Shown here: in pieces, positions 1 to 7,071 of the stretch | Layout of the letters: each line of letters begins with the position of its first letter | Position numbering within the stretch: position 1 is the stretch's first letter | IMG/VR virus record: IMGVR_UViG_3300029442_000001 | Coordinates: 62,001 to 126,000 of that record | Reading direction: 5' to 3' (one strand) | Origin: a virus | Length of the DNA: 64,000 nt | Notes under the pieces: model-generated | Seen by the model: the letters and a program-made list of their open reading frames with translations, nothing else | Databases searched by the model: none | What the model was told of the DNA's origin: nothing | Position numbers and translations under genes: made by a program

Positions 1-145
1 TTTTTCGGACAAGTGATAGTAAATTTTCCCCTGTATGAATTCCATGTGATGTCAAAAACCAAACTATAGCTGCTGTGACTAACATTGATAAAAGTATAAC
101 TACTGTTAAATCATTTATTAGCCAAAATAAATTTTCAGATTTCAT
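1..145 (-). CDS. Small single-pass membrane protein (partial)
   Basis: The frame opens at ATG 143-145 (MKSENLFWLINDL) and runs off the window edge. A charged start is followed by a hydrophobic helix (residues 13-31) and a polar tail. It resembles the 26-residue peptide at 215-295 (FWLI.DL..ILLS), so the two are probably tandem duplicates. There is no Shine-Dalgarno sequence; GATAAATA lies exactly five bases before the ATG. Function unknown; a membrane-acting phage peptide is an inference. Confidence 0.5.
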   Translation of the reverse strand, partial: MKSENLFWLINDLTVVILLSMLVTAAIVWFLTSHGIHTGENLLSLVRK

Positions 146-150
146 AATAT

Positions 151-158
151 TATTTATC
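151..158 (-). promoter_or_regulatory. Late-promoter octamer GATAAATA
   Basis: GATAAATA read on the minus strand, five bases (ATATT) before ATG 145. It is close to the T4 late consensus TATAAATA; with T4 spacing the transcript would begin at the A of the ATG, giving a leaderless mRNA. Confidence 0.5.
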
Positions 159-214
159 ATTTAATACTGAAAATATTTACACCACTTTGGTTTTATAAAT
201 ACATTCTTTGAAAA

Positions 215-295
215 TTATAACACTATTGCGACTAATAGTAATAATGATAAAAGTATAATCATAGACAAATCACTAATAAGCCAAAACAATTTCAT
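215..295 (-). CDS. 26-residue hydrophobic peptide
   Basis: ATG 293-295 to TAA 215-217. The peptide starts MKLFWLISDL and is otherwise one hydrophobic helix. It is a shortened paralog of the protein at 1-145. No ribosome-binding site is visible, but the late octamer lies five bases upstream of the ATG. Too short for homology; support is the paralogy and the shared promoter layout. Confidence 0.45.
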   Translation of the reverse strand: MKLFWLISDLSMIILLSLLLLVAIVL

Positions 296-300
296 AATCT

Positions 301-308
301 TATTTATC
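301..308 (-). promoter_or_regulatory. Late-promoter octamer GATAAATA
   Basis: Same octamer, again exactly five bases (AGATT) before an ATG (295). It touches the stop codon of the upstream radical-SAM gene (307-309). Confidence 0.5.
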
Positions 309-1275
309 AAATTTCTGTATATTCGACTTGTGGTAACGTACCAGAGAGAATTGCATTACCACAAGTGATGCGTCCTAGATCTTCTTCTGCAGATGCGATA
401 AATGTTAGCACTTCATATCCTGCTGATTTCAGAGCCTCTTCATGATGTAAGTACGGACGAAAGTCCGTATAGTCTCCATCAGTTTGGATATTGTTGTCCA
501 ATGCTGTTGTCGTCTTATGCATAGGAGTCAACTTGACTATGTAATAGTCTGGATCAAAGTATTTCAAAAGGACACTCGGATCAATCTCATATCCAGCCAC
601 AGCAAAATTTAATGTAATTTTTCTTCCAACAGGATTAGGTAGTCGATCCATGATACGTGCAATGCCAGCTAACTCATGTGAGTTACCAGAAAACATTTGA
701 TCACGTTCGTAATCACTAGTGGAGTTAATAGACAACTGTAACCCTGCATTCCCGCCATACATATCATTCTTAATGTGCATCCACTCTTTAAGAAAACCAT
801 GAAGTCTATTATTCTTCCACGGCATCATAGTTGACACAACTGGATGAACATTGAATTCAGGATTGAGCGAGTAATTGAATTGCTGAGCAGCTAGAATAAC
901 AGCCGGATTCCAAGTTGGCTCACCCATACGAGCAAAATGGATATTAAGACGATCTGTCTGCTTGATTCCTGGATGAAGATCTTCTAGTGCTACAAATACT
1001 TGATTTACTAAATCATTAAATGTCGCATTCTTTCCGGGTCCAACTTTAGGTACATCACAAAATGTACAACCCATAGAACAACCATATTGAGTTGAAACAG
1101 TGACCACCCATTTTTTAGTTAGTGGTAAAATCTCACAATGTTTAACTGGCTTGTGTTGATTAAGATTTATATCTTGACCATAATCTCCCAACGAAAGGAA
1201 CTCTAATTGTCCGAGATCTCCTTTAACTATGCAAATATCTCCAGTGGGTACAGTTAATCGTCTTAAAATTTCCAT
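307..1275 (-). CDS. Radical SAM protein, RlmN/Cfr-like
   Basis: 322 residues. Residues 66-73 read CSMGCTFC, the CxxxCxxC motif that ligates the 4Fe-4S cluster of radical-SAM enzymes. MGEP at 117-120 is the RlmN/Cfr glycine-rich motif, and a late cysteine in TCGNA (about 305) matches the methyl-carrying cysteine of that family. RlmN methylates A2503 of 23S rRNA and A37 of some tRNAs. With a large tRNA set on the same phage, a role in tRNA or rRNA methylation is plausible (inference). The usual N-terminal HhH-like region looks short or divergent. Last full gene of the minus-strand run that starts near 4.1 kb. Confidence 0.8.
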   Translation of the reverse strand: MEILRRLTVPTGDICIVKGDLGQLEFLSLGDYGQDINLNQHKPVKHCEILPLTKKWVVTVSTQYGCSMGCTFCDVPKVGPGKNATFNDLVNQVFVALEDLHPGIKQTDRLNIHFARMGEPTWNPAVILAAQQFNYSLNPEFNVHPVVSTMMPWKNNRLHGFLKEWMHIKNDMYGGNAGLQLSINSTSDYERDQMFSGNSHELAGIARIMDRLPNPVGRKITLNFAVAGYEIDPSVLLKYFDPDYYIVKLTPMHKTTTALDNNIQTDGDYTDFRPYLHHEEALKSAGYEVLTFIASAEEDLGRITCGNAILSGTLPQVEYTEI

Positions 1276-1280
1276 AATAA

Positions 1281-1493
1281 TTAATGCTTCAAAAACATAG
1301 ATGTATATTCAGTCTTAGAAAGTAGCAAGCAACGTTCTGCAATAGCGGATATATTATCTTGTATTGTTGGATCTACATTATCCCAACTTTCATGCACCCA
1401 AGGATAATTCCCTAGATGAAATTTAATACAACGTTCTCGCGGGGTTAACGAATCCCATAATTCAACAACAGTTGTTGCCTTAGTCGATTTCAT
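1281..1493 (-). CDS. Hypothetical protein, 70 aa
   Basis: Start taken at ATG 1493 (MKSTKATTVVELW) because AAAGGAAAGAA lies directly before it. The frame is open further upstream to 1553. Contains a short ELWDSLTPRERCIKF stretch. Overlaps the end of the 49-aa gene upstream by 14 bases. Family not recognised. Confidence 0.6.
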   Translation of the reverse strand: MKSTKATTVVELWDSLTPRERCIKFHLGNYPWVHESWDNVDPTIQDNISAIAERCLLLSKTEYTSMFLKH

Positions 1494-1629
1494 TTCTTTC
1501 CTTTTGTAACTGTAACTTCTCTTTAATAAATTTTCGATTAAGCAGAATTTCATGTGCCATTACTTTTATTTCTGCTTCAGTTGCGAAGCCATTGAATCCA
1601 ATGGCTTGCAAAGTAAAATTTGTGATCAT
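1480..1629 (-). CDS. Hypothetical protein, 49 aa
   Basis: Start ATG 1629 overlaps the TGA of the prs-like gene (ATGA), a sign of translational coupling; another ATG lies two codons upstream. The product is helical and charged, with a KEKLQLQKERNEID tail. No function recognised; it fills what would otherwise be a gap between two genes. Confidence 0.55.
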   Translation of the reverse strand: MITNFTLQAIGFNGFATEAEIKVMAHEILLNRKFIKEKLQLQKERNEID

Positions 1630-2558
1630 TTGCATTTGCAGGCCTCAAAGGAATCAAACACTGTTACATTCTTGCAGTTTTCTTTTGCCATAAATTTCAT
1701 GTCAGCAGATGATCGAATTGAATCAGTAGTAAAAATTTGATTAAAATACTTAAAAATAATCTCCATACCCTTAGAGAAAATTCCATGCGTTACATATAAC
1801 CCCATGTATAAATTCCTCTGTCGCTTCCTAATAATATCTGCGATACCAATAAAAGTACCGCCGCCATCACAAATATCATCAATGATCAAAACATTATCGT
1901 ATAAGAATTCATTTGCTTCTGGAACATTGAAACCTTCAAACAATCCAGTTTCAGGATTTCTCTTCTTTGTTGCAAACAAGACCTGTACTGGCCACTGTCC
2001 ACTATTGTAACCAATAGTCTCAGGAACTTCATATCGGCCCGCTGCGCCCTTGTCAGGAAACAATACAGTCAAACCTTTATTACCATAACCATTGTCCCAA
2101 GCCATTGAAACAAAATGTTTCATTGCACGTTTGATTAGTGGTTCTGCAGAAACATTAATAATGTTATCTTGGAAGATCAATGATGGATTATGAACATCAA
2201 GTGTAATAATATTATGGAAACCTGTTTCGCGCAACATACTGCAAACTACATCCAGTCCGCATGTATCGCCTTTTTTGAATCTCCTGTCAGCTCTGCTATA
2301 AGGCAAATAAGGAATATATAGTTTGTAATCTGTGTTGAATTCAATAACAGAATAAATTGCAGAATCTAAATGTAGTAATGTTACTAGTTCATCTGCTGTT
2401 CTTGCTTTTGATAACACATCAACTTGATCTGAACTTTCTAGTTCCTTAACTCCAGCGTCTGTGAAACGAACTTGCATTTCGCCAGCTGGATAATAAAACT
2501 TTTCAAACCACCCACCAGGCACACAATCTGTTGTAATCGACATTGCCTTGTTATACAT
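1626..2558 (-). CDS. prs: Ribose-phosphate pyrophosphokinase-like (candidate ADPR-PP synthetase)
   Basis: 310 residues of the PRPP-synthetase fold. YLPYSRADRRF (about 103-113) is the nucleotide-binding flexible-loop region, LDVHNP matches the metal-binding histidine segment, and VLIIDDICDGGGT (about 246-258) is the PRPP motif. Prs makes PRPP from ribose-5-phosphate and ATP. Phage homologs paired with a NAMPT homolog have been shown to act instead as ADPR-PP synthetases (Adps) in NAD+ reconstitution pathway 1 (NARP1). Here the next gene upstream is a NAMPT homolog, one base away, and no NMN adenylyltransferase is seen in the window. I therefore favour Adps over a housekeeping Prs; sequence alone cannot settle it. 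Confidence 0.88.
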   Translation of the reverse strand: MYNKAMSITTDCVPGGWFEKFYYPAGEMQVRFTDAGVKELESSDQVDVLSKARTADELVTLLHLDSAIYSVIEFNTDYKLYIPYLPYSRADRRFKKGDTCGLDVVCSMLRETGFHNIITLDVHNPSLIFQDNIINVSAEPLIKRAMKHFVSMAWDNGYGNKGLTVLFPDKGAAGRYEVPETIGYNSGQWPVQVLFATKKRNPETGLFEGFNVPEANEFLYDNVLIIDDICDGGGTFIGIADIIRKRQRNLYMGLYVTHGIFSKGMEIIFKYFNQIFTTDSIRSSADMKFMAKENCKNVTVFDSFEACKCK

Positions 2559-2559
2559 A

Positions 2560-4095
2560 TTAAAGTCCTTTCCTTACGCGATCCCGAATAACATCAAATG
2601 TTGGATCAATTTTTAAATTGCTGTCAATGAACACTTGCTCATACGCACAATTTCGAAATTCTTCTTCAGTAACATTCTGGAGAAGCTCATAAGTTGGATT
2701 GTCGTCTGTAGACAGTGTAGTTCTGTATACAGCAAGAAGTCCACGATGTGAAAACTTTCCGCCGGAGTCAGTAACGGGCTTCTTAAAGATTGGAATAATC
2801 TTGCCGTCTTTTTCAATTGCGGTCGCCTTCATCGCATTACCAAATGTATCACGTGTTACATATTCATATGTATATGATCCAACGCCTAATACTTGATTAT
2901 ATGGAGACAATCCTTGTTTAACAATACCACCTAAAATATTGTCTGCGCGTTCTTCTGTAATTGCATCACCATAAATCAAACCGCCCTTGTTGATTAATGG
3001 AAGTCTTCCAGTTGGATTAGGCACTGTTCCTAGAGCCCTTCGTAAACATTCCATGGCACCTAAATAAGCAGGATGTTCAAAAGATTTATATTGATGATTC
3101 ATTCCTTTGTAATCATCATTGCCTAGAATAATTTTTTCAGGATCTCCTGAGTCAGGACGGATAACAAGCTTACCGTCACGTGCAATAATTCGTTCTTTCA
3201 ACTTGCAAATAATATCTGTCAGTACACTCCAGAGATCCCATGTATCAGACACAACTGATAAAATTCCTTTTGGATATACTTTGAACAATAAACGTTCAAA
3301 TGTTTCTAGTTCTCCTTCTTCGCCGCCTGCACACATAACAGAGTGTTCAGTTGCATTAACAGATCCACCACAATTAAGATTTGCACGATAATATTTTACT
3401 GCAGAAAGGATTGCAGGAAGTGTATCTGTACCTGAGAATGAAAGCAAATGGCCCATCCCAGATAAACATGCATCTTCTACACCAGACATTCCACGAAAGC
3501 TAAAATCGTGACATTGCCAATCTACAAAACCAAAATCTAATTCTCCTGCTGCCCTGGCATGCTTCATACAAATCTCTCTGTATCGGCGTGCCTTTGTTGC
3601 AGACGTTGATGGCTTCCAAAGAATTGATGACATCAAAGATTCAATATAGTTTGTGACCCATGCAAAATCTTTGTGAGTGTTAACTACAATAATAGGAGGA
3701 ATATTTAGTGGAACTTGGAATCCTTCTGGTAGAGACCAAATTTCAACTGGAAGATATTGCAATTGATGTAGTGCCCTGATATGGGAAGATTCTGTGAGAC
3801 CAATTGTAGCACCCATTACCATTTCGTATTCAGCAATAACTTCTTCTTCAGGACGAGAAAAGAAATGTTTGTTGAATGCTTCAATCAAATACTTTTTTGC
3901 AAAGTACGTGAAACCAAAATTAACTACTTTTGTTACACCTGGAATTCGTGTAGAACGCGGAGTCCAGTTGCTAAACACTCTTGTAATACCATCTGGGTAT
4001 TGAAAGATGTGACCTGCCTTATAAAAATCAATTAAAAACATCGGATTTTCGATGTCAAGTGTAAGTAGTAATTTTTCTAAATCTGTCGTAATCAT
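2560..4095 (-). CDS. nadV: Nicotinamide phosphoribosyltransferase-like (candidate Namat)
   Basis: 511 residues, typical NAMPT length. Diagnostic stretches are FYKAGHIFQYP near the start, DFGFVDWQCHDFSFRGM in the middle, VSDTWDLW and the VIRPDSGDP phosphate-binding loop. NAMPT couples nicotinamide to PRPP; the NARP1 homolog Namat joins nicotinamide to ADPR-PP and gives NAD+ directly. With the Prs-like gene it would rebuild NAD+ from ADP-ribose and nicotinamide, the products of NAD+-destroying defences (Thoeris, DSR and similar). Start ATG 4095 has AAGGAAAAA upstream. NadV in a classical salvage pathway is the alternative. Confidence 0.92.
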   Translation of the reverse strand: MITTDLEKLLLTLDIENPMFLIDFYKAGHIFQYPDGITRVFSNWTPRSTRIPGVTKVVNFGFTYFAKKYLIEAFNKHFFSRPEEEVIAEYEMVMGATIGLTESSHIRALHQLQYLPVEIWSLPEGFQVPLNIPPIIVVNTHKDFAWVTNYIESLMSSILWKPSTSATKARRYREICMKHARAAGELDFGFVDWQCHDFSFRGMSGVEDACLSGMGHLLSFSGTDTLPAILSAVKYYRANLNCGGSVNATEHSVMCAGGEEGELETFERLLFKVYPKGILSVVSDTWDLWSVLTDIICKLKERIIARDGKLVIRPDSGDPEKIILGNDDYKGMNHQYKSFEHPAYLGAMECLRRALGTVPNPTGRLPLINKGGLIYGDAITEERADNILGGIVKQGLSPYNQVLGVGSYTYEYVTRDTFGNAMKATAIEKDGKIIPIFKKPVTDSGGKFSHRGLLAVYRTTLSTDDNPTYELLQNVTEEEFRNCAYEQVFIDSNLKIDPTFDVIRDRVRKGL

Positions 4096-4102
4096 TTTTT
4101 CC

Positions 4103-4192
4103 TTAAATTATGTGACTAACAGTTACATATATTCGATAATACACGAACCCAAATACAAACAAAGTAATGCAAATAGCTATGATATAATCCAT
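4103..4192 (-). CDS. 29-residue membrane peptide
   Basis: ATG 4190-4192 to TAA 4103-4105. MDYIIAICITLFVFGFVYY forms one membrane helix, followed by a short tail. The stop lies just before the ribosome-binding site of the NAMPT-like gene, so the two may be coupled. One of five short ORFs packed between 4.1 and 4.7 kb, at least four of them membrane-like. Confidence 0.4.
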   Translation of the reverse strand: MDYIIAICITLFVFGFVYYRIYVTVSHII

Positions 4193-4282
4193 TATTTGTT
4201 GTGTCTTGATAAAATTTTACATAATATCAATGCTGAAATTATTTATTAGTATACCAAAAATATTTCCCATATTTTCCGTTAC

Positions 4283-4375
4283 TCAATCGCTAAAATAGTG
4301 ATTCCATACTATGGCGGCAACAAGAACAAAAATTACACCCATTAAAAACATCTCGCGTGGACTGAAATCAAACAT
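4283..4375 (-). CDS. 30-residue single-pass membrane peptide
   Basis: Strong AAGGAGAAGT precedes ATG 4373-4375. The product has an acidic N-terminus and a hydrophobic helix (FLMGVIFVLVAAIVW). The good ribosome-binding site makes it one of the best supported small genes here. Function unknown. Confidence 0.55.
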   Translation of the reverse strand: MFDFSPREMFLMGVIFVLVAAIVWNHYFSD

Positions 4376-4383
4376 ACTTCTCC

Positions 4384-4452
4384 TTAGCTAATAATACTAA
4401 TAATCCTATTAATCGAAAGTAATACCATTCCTACTGTAAACAAGTCGCTCAT
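4384..4452 (-). CDS. 22-residue peptide
   Basis: ATG 4450-4452 to TAA 4384-4386 (MSDLFTVGMVLLSI). Mildly hydrophobic. No clear ribosome-binding site; included because it lies between two better supported membrane peptides in the same direction. Confidence 0.25.
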   Translation of the reverse strand: MSDLFTVGMVLLSINRIISIIS

Positions 4453-4463
4453 TTTAGCATCTT

Positions 4464-4568
4464 TTACAGGAAGCGACCAAATCTGGGATTCATAAATTGT
4501 AGAAACTCCAAACAAAAAAGTATCACAACTAATAGGACAAATCCGTATGCTATATATTTAGAATTCAT
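4464..4568 (-). CDS. 34-residue single-pass membrane peptide
   Basis: The ATG overlaps the TGA of the preceding gene by one base (TGATG), with AAGG upstream. MNSKYIAYGFVLLVVILFCL gives one membrane helix, then a short basic end. Function unknown. Confidence 0.5.
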   Translation of the reverse strand: MNSKYIAYGFVLLVVILFCLEFLQFMNPRFGRFL

Positions 4569-4708
4569 CACTTAACCTTTTTGTATTCCTCATTAACAAT
4601 ATTCATAACAATCTTGTATACTTTATACAACACTGGAATCATGATTATAATTGAAATTGTTGCGCCAATTGCAGCACCAAAGATCATATTTCTCAGTAGA
4701 TTTTCCAT
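4568..4708 (-). CDS. 46-residue membrane peptide
   Basis: AAGGATAATAAATT precedes ATG 4706-4708. The hydrophobic segment is FGAAIGATISIIIMIPVLY (about 9-28), followed by a lysine-rich tail. First gene after the hairpin at 4722-4748. Function unknown. Confidence 0.5.
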   Translation of the reverse strand: MENLLRNMIFGAAIGATISIIIMIPVLYKVYKIVMNIVNEEYKKVK

Positions 4709-4721
4709 AATTTATTATCCT

Positions 4722-4748
4722 TAGGGGCTGTTAAATTAACAGCCCCTT
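4722..4748 (-). terminator. Hairpin after the lysine-rich repeat gene
   Basis: GGGGCTGTT pairs with AACAGCCCC around an AAATT loop, between the stop at 4761 and the next small gene. There is no long T run, so it may be a processing or mRNA-stability hairpin rather than a strong intrinsic terminator. Confidence 0.5.
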
Positions 4749-4760
4749 GGAACAAATTTA

Positions 4761-5381
4761 CTATACAGTTGGTTCAACTACAGCTGGAGCCTCAGCAACT
4801 GCCTGCTTCTTGCTGCGAGCAGCCATCGCCACATTCTTGTTGTCAAGTGCCACGCCGTTAATACCAAGCTCAGGATGATTGGTAAAATACGCAACAATCT
4901 CTGCCTTGGTCATCGGATTCGGAAGCTCAACAAGGTTAATGTCAGTGTGCTTGTCCTTCTCTAGAATCTTCACACGAGATACAAGATCGTTTGCGAACCG
5001 CATCTTCATTTCGCCCTTGCGCACACTGGATCCAGCAACAGTAAACGTCCGTTCATCTGTGTCTGTAACAACCTTCGGTGCCTTTACCTTCGGAACCTTT
5101 ACAGCCTTGACCTTAACTTCCTTAACTGCCTTTACCTTCGGAACCTTTACAGCCTTGACCTTAACTTCCTTAACTGCCTTTACCTTCGGAACCTTTACAT
5201 CTGTAACAGTCTCCGGAACGCCAGCAGCCTTAACCTTCGCCTTAAGCTCAGCAAGCTTTTGGCTAACAATGTTTGCCTTACTCGGTGCCTTTACAACGGG
5301 CGTCTGTGCTACAACTTCAGGCATCGGATCTGCAATTGCAGCGAAAGCCATCGTCATTTTCTTCAAGTTCATCTTCGACAT
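4761..5381 (-). CDS. Lysine/valine-rich repeat protein
   Basis: 206 residues. Residues about 60-100 are built from repeats of the type KVPKVKAVKEVKVKAV, strongly basic and resembling histone-H1-like or other nucleic-acid-binding tails. The C-terminal ~95 residues (from DERTFTVAGSS) look folded and include LPNPMTKAEIVAYFTNHPEL. G+C is higher than in the neighbours. An early promoter (5425-5453) lies just upstream. DNA or RNA binding is inferred from charge only. Confidence 0.7.
   Translation of the reverse strand: MSKMNLKKMTMAFAAIADPMPEVVAQTPVVKAPSKANIVSQKLAELKAKVKAAGVPETVTDVKVPKVKAVKEVKVKAVKVPKVKAVKEVKVKAVKVPKVKAPKVVTDTDERTFTVAGSSVRKGEMKMRFANDLVSRVKILEKDKHTDINLVELPNPMTKAEIVAYFTNHPELGINGVALDNKNVAMAARSKKQAVAEAPAVVEPTV
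5086..5197. repeat. 48-bp in-frame tandem repeat
   Basis: A 48-bp unit starts at 5086, repeats at 5134 and begins a third partial copy at 5182. It codes 16 residues of the basic repeat region, so copy-number changes would keep the frame. Confidence 0.8.
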
Positions 5382-5424
5382 AGTGTATTTTTATTTTCCT
5401 TTTTGTGTATTCTACTACTCTTTA

Positions 5425-5453
5425 AGTATAGCAAATCTAATTCAATTTGTCTA
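5425..5453 (-). promoter_or_regulatory. Early promoter for the 206-aa gene
   Basis: Minus strand: TAGACA, 17 bases, TATACT preceded by TGC (extended -10), then TTAAAGAGTA as in its sister promoters. Confidence 0.7.
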
Positions 5454-5636
5454 CCAATTCCATAAATTTATTTCTGTTGTGTCAACTCGTGTTCCTGTAA
5501 TTTCCATCACTTCAACATTATTGCAATCAACTTTGTTCTTCCATGCCCAATCACCAATTGCTGACAAGCACGAAAAAAGCTTAATTTGCTGTTCTCCTTG
5601 CTGTGGATCGTACATTACTAGATATCGTTTAATCAT
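5451..5636 (-). CDS. Hypothetical protein, 61 aa
   Basis: MIKRYLVMYDPQQGEQQ start, then a compact domain ending EITGTRVDTTEINLWNW. It has its own early promoter (5655-5684). Possibly a small beta-rich fold; no family recognised. Confidence 0.55.
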   Translation of the reverse strand: MIKRYLVMYDPQQGEQQIKLFSCLSAIGDWAWKNKVDCNNVEVMEITGTRVDTTEINLWNW

Positions 5637-5654
5637 TGTATTGTTTACTCTTTA

Positions 5655-5684
5655 ATTATAGCAGTTTGAATGAGCTGATGTCAA
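5655..5684 (-). promoter_or_regulatory. Early promoter for the 61-aa gene
   Basis: TTGACA, 18 bases, TATAAT with TGC before the -10. About 30 bases including the whole promoter are repeated almost exactly at 5882-5911, so promoter and small gene were probably duplicated together. Confidence 0.75.
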
Positions 5685-5875
5685 CCAATATCTTCTTTGT
5701 TTTCACCAAATTTGTACATTCCATATTCTGATAATTGATCCCAAGTGGTAATATCACCGTTTTCGATCAAACATATAAGGCAATCGAATTCGCGTTGGGA
5801 ACTTCGGGTCTTTTCAAAATATTCAATTCGATATTGATAACAAAAATCAACAAGCTCGTCTTCAGTTGGATTCAT
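5681..5875 (-). CDS. Hypothetical acidic protein, 64 aa
   Basis: Acidic helical product (MNPTEDELVDFCYQYRIEYF). Own early promoter directly upstream; its end overlaps the -35 box of the next promoter. No family recognised. Confidence 0.55.
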   Translation of the reverse strand: MNPTEDELVDFCYQYRIEYFEKTRSSQREFDCLICLIENGDITTWDQLSEYGMYKFGENKEDIG

Positions 5876-5881
5876 ATTTTA

Positions 5882-5911
5882 ATTATAGCAGTTTGAATGA
5901 GCTGATGTCAA
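5882..5911 (-). promoter_or_regulatory. Early promoter for the 64-aa gene
   Basis: TTGACA, 18 bases, TATAAT with extended TGC; near-identical copy of the promoter at 5655-5684. Confidence 0.75.
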
Positions 5912-5913
5912 CA

Positions 5914-6129
5914 TTATATCTTCTTTGTTTTCACAGAGTTCACACATGATAAATCCTGCATTTCAACATATCCATCTACTTTTATTGACGGATTTGTAAT
6001 GCATGTCAACCACACATGATTGGCATCATCTGAATGGGTATGATCAATAACAAAGAGGTGTCCTTTGTACGCATCATAATATGGAGCAAATGCGGGACCA
6101 AATACATGTGATTTAAATTTATATTTCAT
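5914..6129 (-). CDS. Hypothetical protein, 71 aa
   Basis: MKYKFKSHVFGPAFAPYYDAY start and several histidines (FVIDHTHSDDANHVW). Possibly a small beta-barrel that handles a ligand or metal; not recognised. The early promoter at 6139-6168 fits this start. Confidence 0.55.
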   Translation of the reverse strand: MKYKFKSHVFGPAFAPYYDAYKGHLFVIDHTHSDDANHVWLTCITNPSIKVDGYVEMQDLSCVNSVKTKKI

Positions 6130-6138
6130 TACTCTTTA

Positions 6139-6168
6139 AGTATAGCAGTTTGAGCAACAAAATGTCAA
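6139..6168 (-). promoter_or_regulatory. Early promoter for the 71-aa gene
   Basis: TTGACA, 18 bases, TATACT with extended TGC. The 82-bp element starts eight bases beyond its -35 box. Confidence 0.75.
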
Positions 6169-6175
6169 CCAAAAC

Positions 6176-6257
6176 AAAACGTCGTTTAAGCAATTTTTAG
6201 AGCAGATCTAGTGCTATGACCCCAACTCGCCCCTAATAATGCGTTGTACGACGTTTT
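6176..6257. repeat. 82-bp inverted-repeat element, copy 1
   Basis: One end is AAAACGTCGTTTAAGCAATT, the other the related inverted sequence AATGCGTTGTACGACGTTTT. It lies between the end of one gene (6300) and the promoter of the next (6139-6168), followed by TGTTGAAAACAAA. Copies of equal length sit at 19078, 20719 and 24338. Confidence 0.8.
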
Positions 6258-6299
6258 ACTTAGATTTACGTGTTGAAAACAAAAGACTTATGCCAGCAA

Positions 6300-6662
6300 T
6301 TAATACTCTTCAACAGTTATCTTCCCAGTTTTCAAATCGTCTTCGATCATTTTGTCAACCCGCAGTTTGATTTCGTCAACCGTTTCTGGAATCTTTTTAT
6401 TCATCAATTTTGCGCACTCTAATTTATGCCAGGCTTTGAATTCTTTTGTTTCAGCTAGGTGTTTCAATGCATCCTGTCGATTTTTTGTATTGCTACGATG
6501 TTCTCGACCTTCTCCAACTGCACCAGATTTAGAATGGATTAATCTCACTCCACTGTTTGAGGTGTCCTTGCCTCCGCCGCCACAACCACCAACTGAAAAT
6601 GTTTGCATTTCCAAATCCTTCATGGTGATTGAAAATAATAATCGTTTTGTTTTAGTACTCAT
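6300..6662 (-). CDS. Release-factor-like protein lacking GGQ
   Basis: 120 residues. Residues about 38-70 (GVRLIHSKSGAVGEGREHRS, then NTKNRQDAL) match the RF-1/ArfB domain core. Where release factors carry the catalytic GGQ this protein reads GGCGGGGKD (25-33): the catalytic glutamine is missing. The C-terminal half is helical and acidic. RF-domain proteins hydrolyse peptidyl-tRNA at the ribosome. Without Gln this one may bind ribosomes without release activity, or act on another bond. The glycine-rich stretch is clear in the bases and does not look like a frameshift. Confidence 0.75.
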   Translation of the reverse strand: MSTKTKRLLFSITMKDLEMQTFSVGGCGGGGKDTSNSGVRLIHSKSGAVGEGREHRSNTKNRQDALKHLAETKEFKAWHKLECAKLMNKKIPETVDEIKLRVDKMIEDDLKTGKITVEEY

Positions 6663-7071
6663 AAAATTTAAGTCCTCTTAATGCCAAATATACTAATTGT
6701 CCTTGATCTAACTTGGTCGATTCGTCAACTATTGTCCATTCATTTATTACAACGTCTTCGAGATTTGAATCTGTGAAATCAGCTCCACGCAAATCGGCGC
6801 CACACAAATTAGCACCAGTTAAATTTGCATTTCGTATATATGAATAACTTAAATCCGAATAACTTAAATTTGAGTTATTAAAACTTGTTCCATGTAAATC
6901 TGAAGTAGATAAATCTGATTCACTTAAATTTGTATATCCAAAATCTGATCCATACATATTTAAATTAGATAACTTTGCACGAGGCAAAATCAAATTACGC
7001 AAGTCTTCTTCAACTAGATTATTGCCTCGAGTTGTATGTAATAATGTACCACTTTTTGATTTAATCTTCAT
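6652..7071 (-). CDS. Pentapeptide-repeat protein, 139 aa
   Basis: From about residue 25 to 105 the sequ­ence runs in A(D/N)LxX repeats (LSYSDLSYSYIRNANLTGAN), the right-handed quadrilateral beta-helix fold. The C-terminus WTIVDESTKLDQGQLVYLALRGLK is shared with the two pentapeptide proteins at 19.2-19.9 kb. Some family members mimic DNA and inhibit gyrase; that is only a possibility here. Confidence 0.85.
   Translation of the reverse strand: MKIKSKSGTLLHTTRGNNLVEEDLRNLILPRAKLSNLNMYGSDFGYTNLSESDLSTSDLHGTSFNNSNLSYSDLSYSYIRNANLTGANLCGADLRGADFTDSNLEDVVINEWTIVDESTKLDQGQLVYLALRGLKFYEY

Noticed and set aside
1626-4095. NARP2 (NAMPT plus NMN adenylyltransferase)
   Set aside because: No adenylyltransferase is adjacent; the partner is Prs-like.
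4879-5655. Long plus-strand reading frame opposite the lysine-rich gene
   Set aside because: Its LTSLTAFTFG-type repeats are the complement of the KAVK repeats; no ribosome-binding site; the minus-strand gene has promoter and hairpin.
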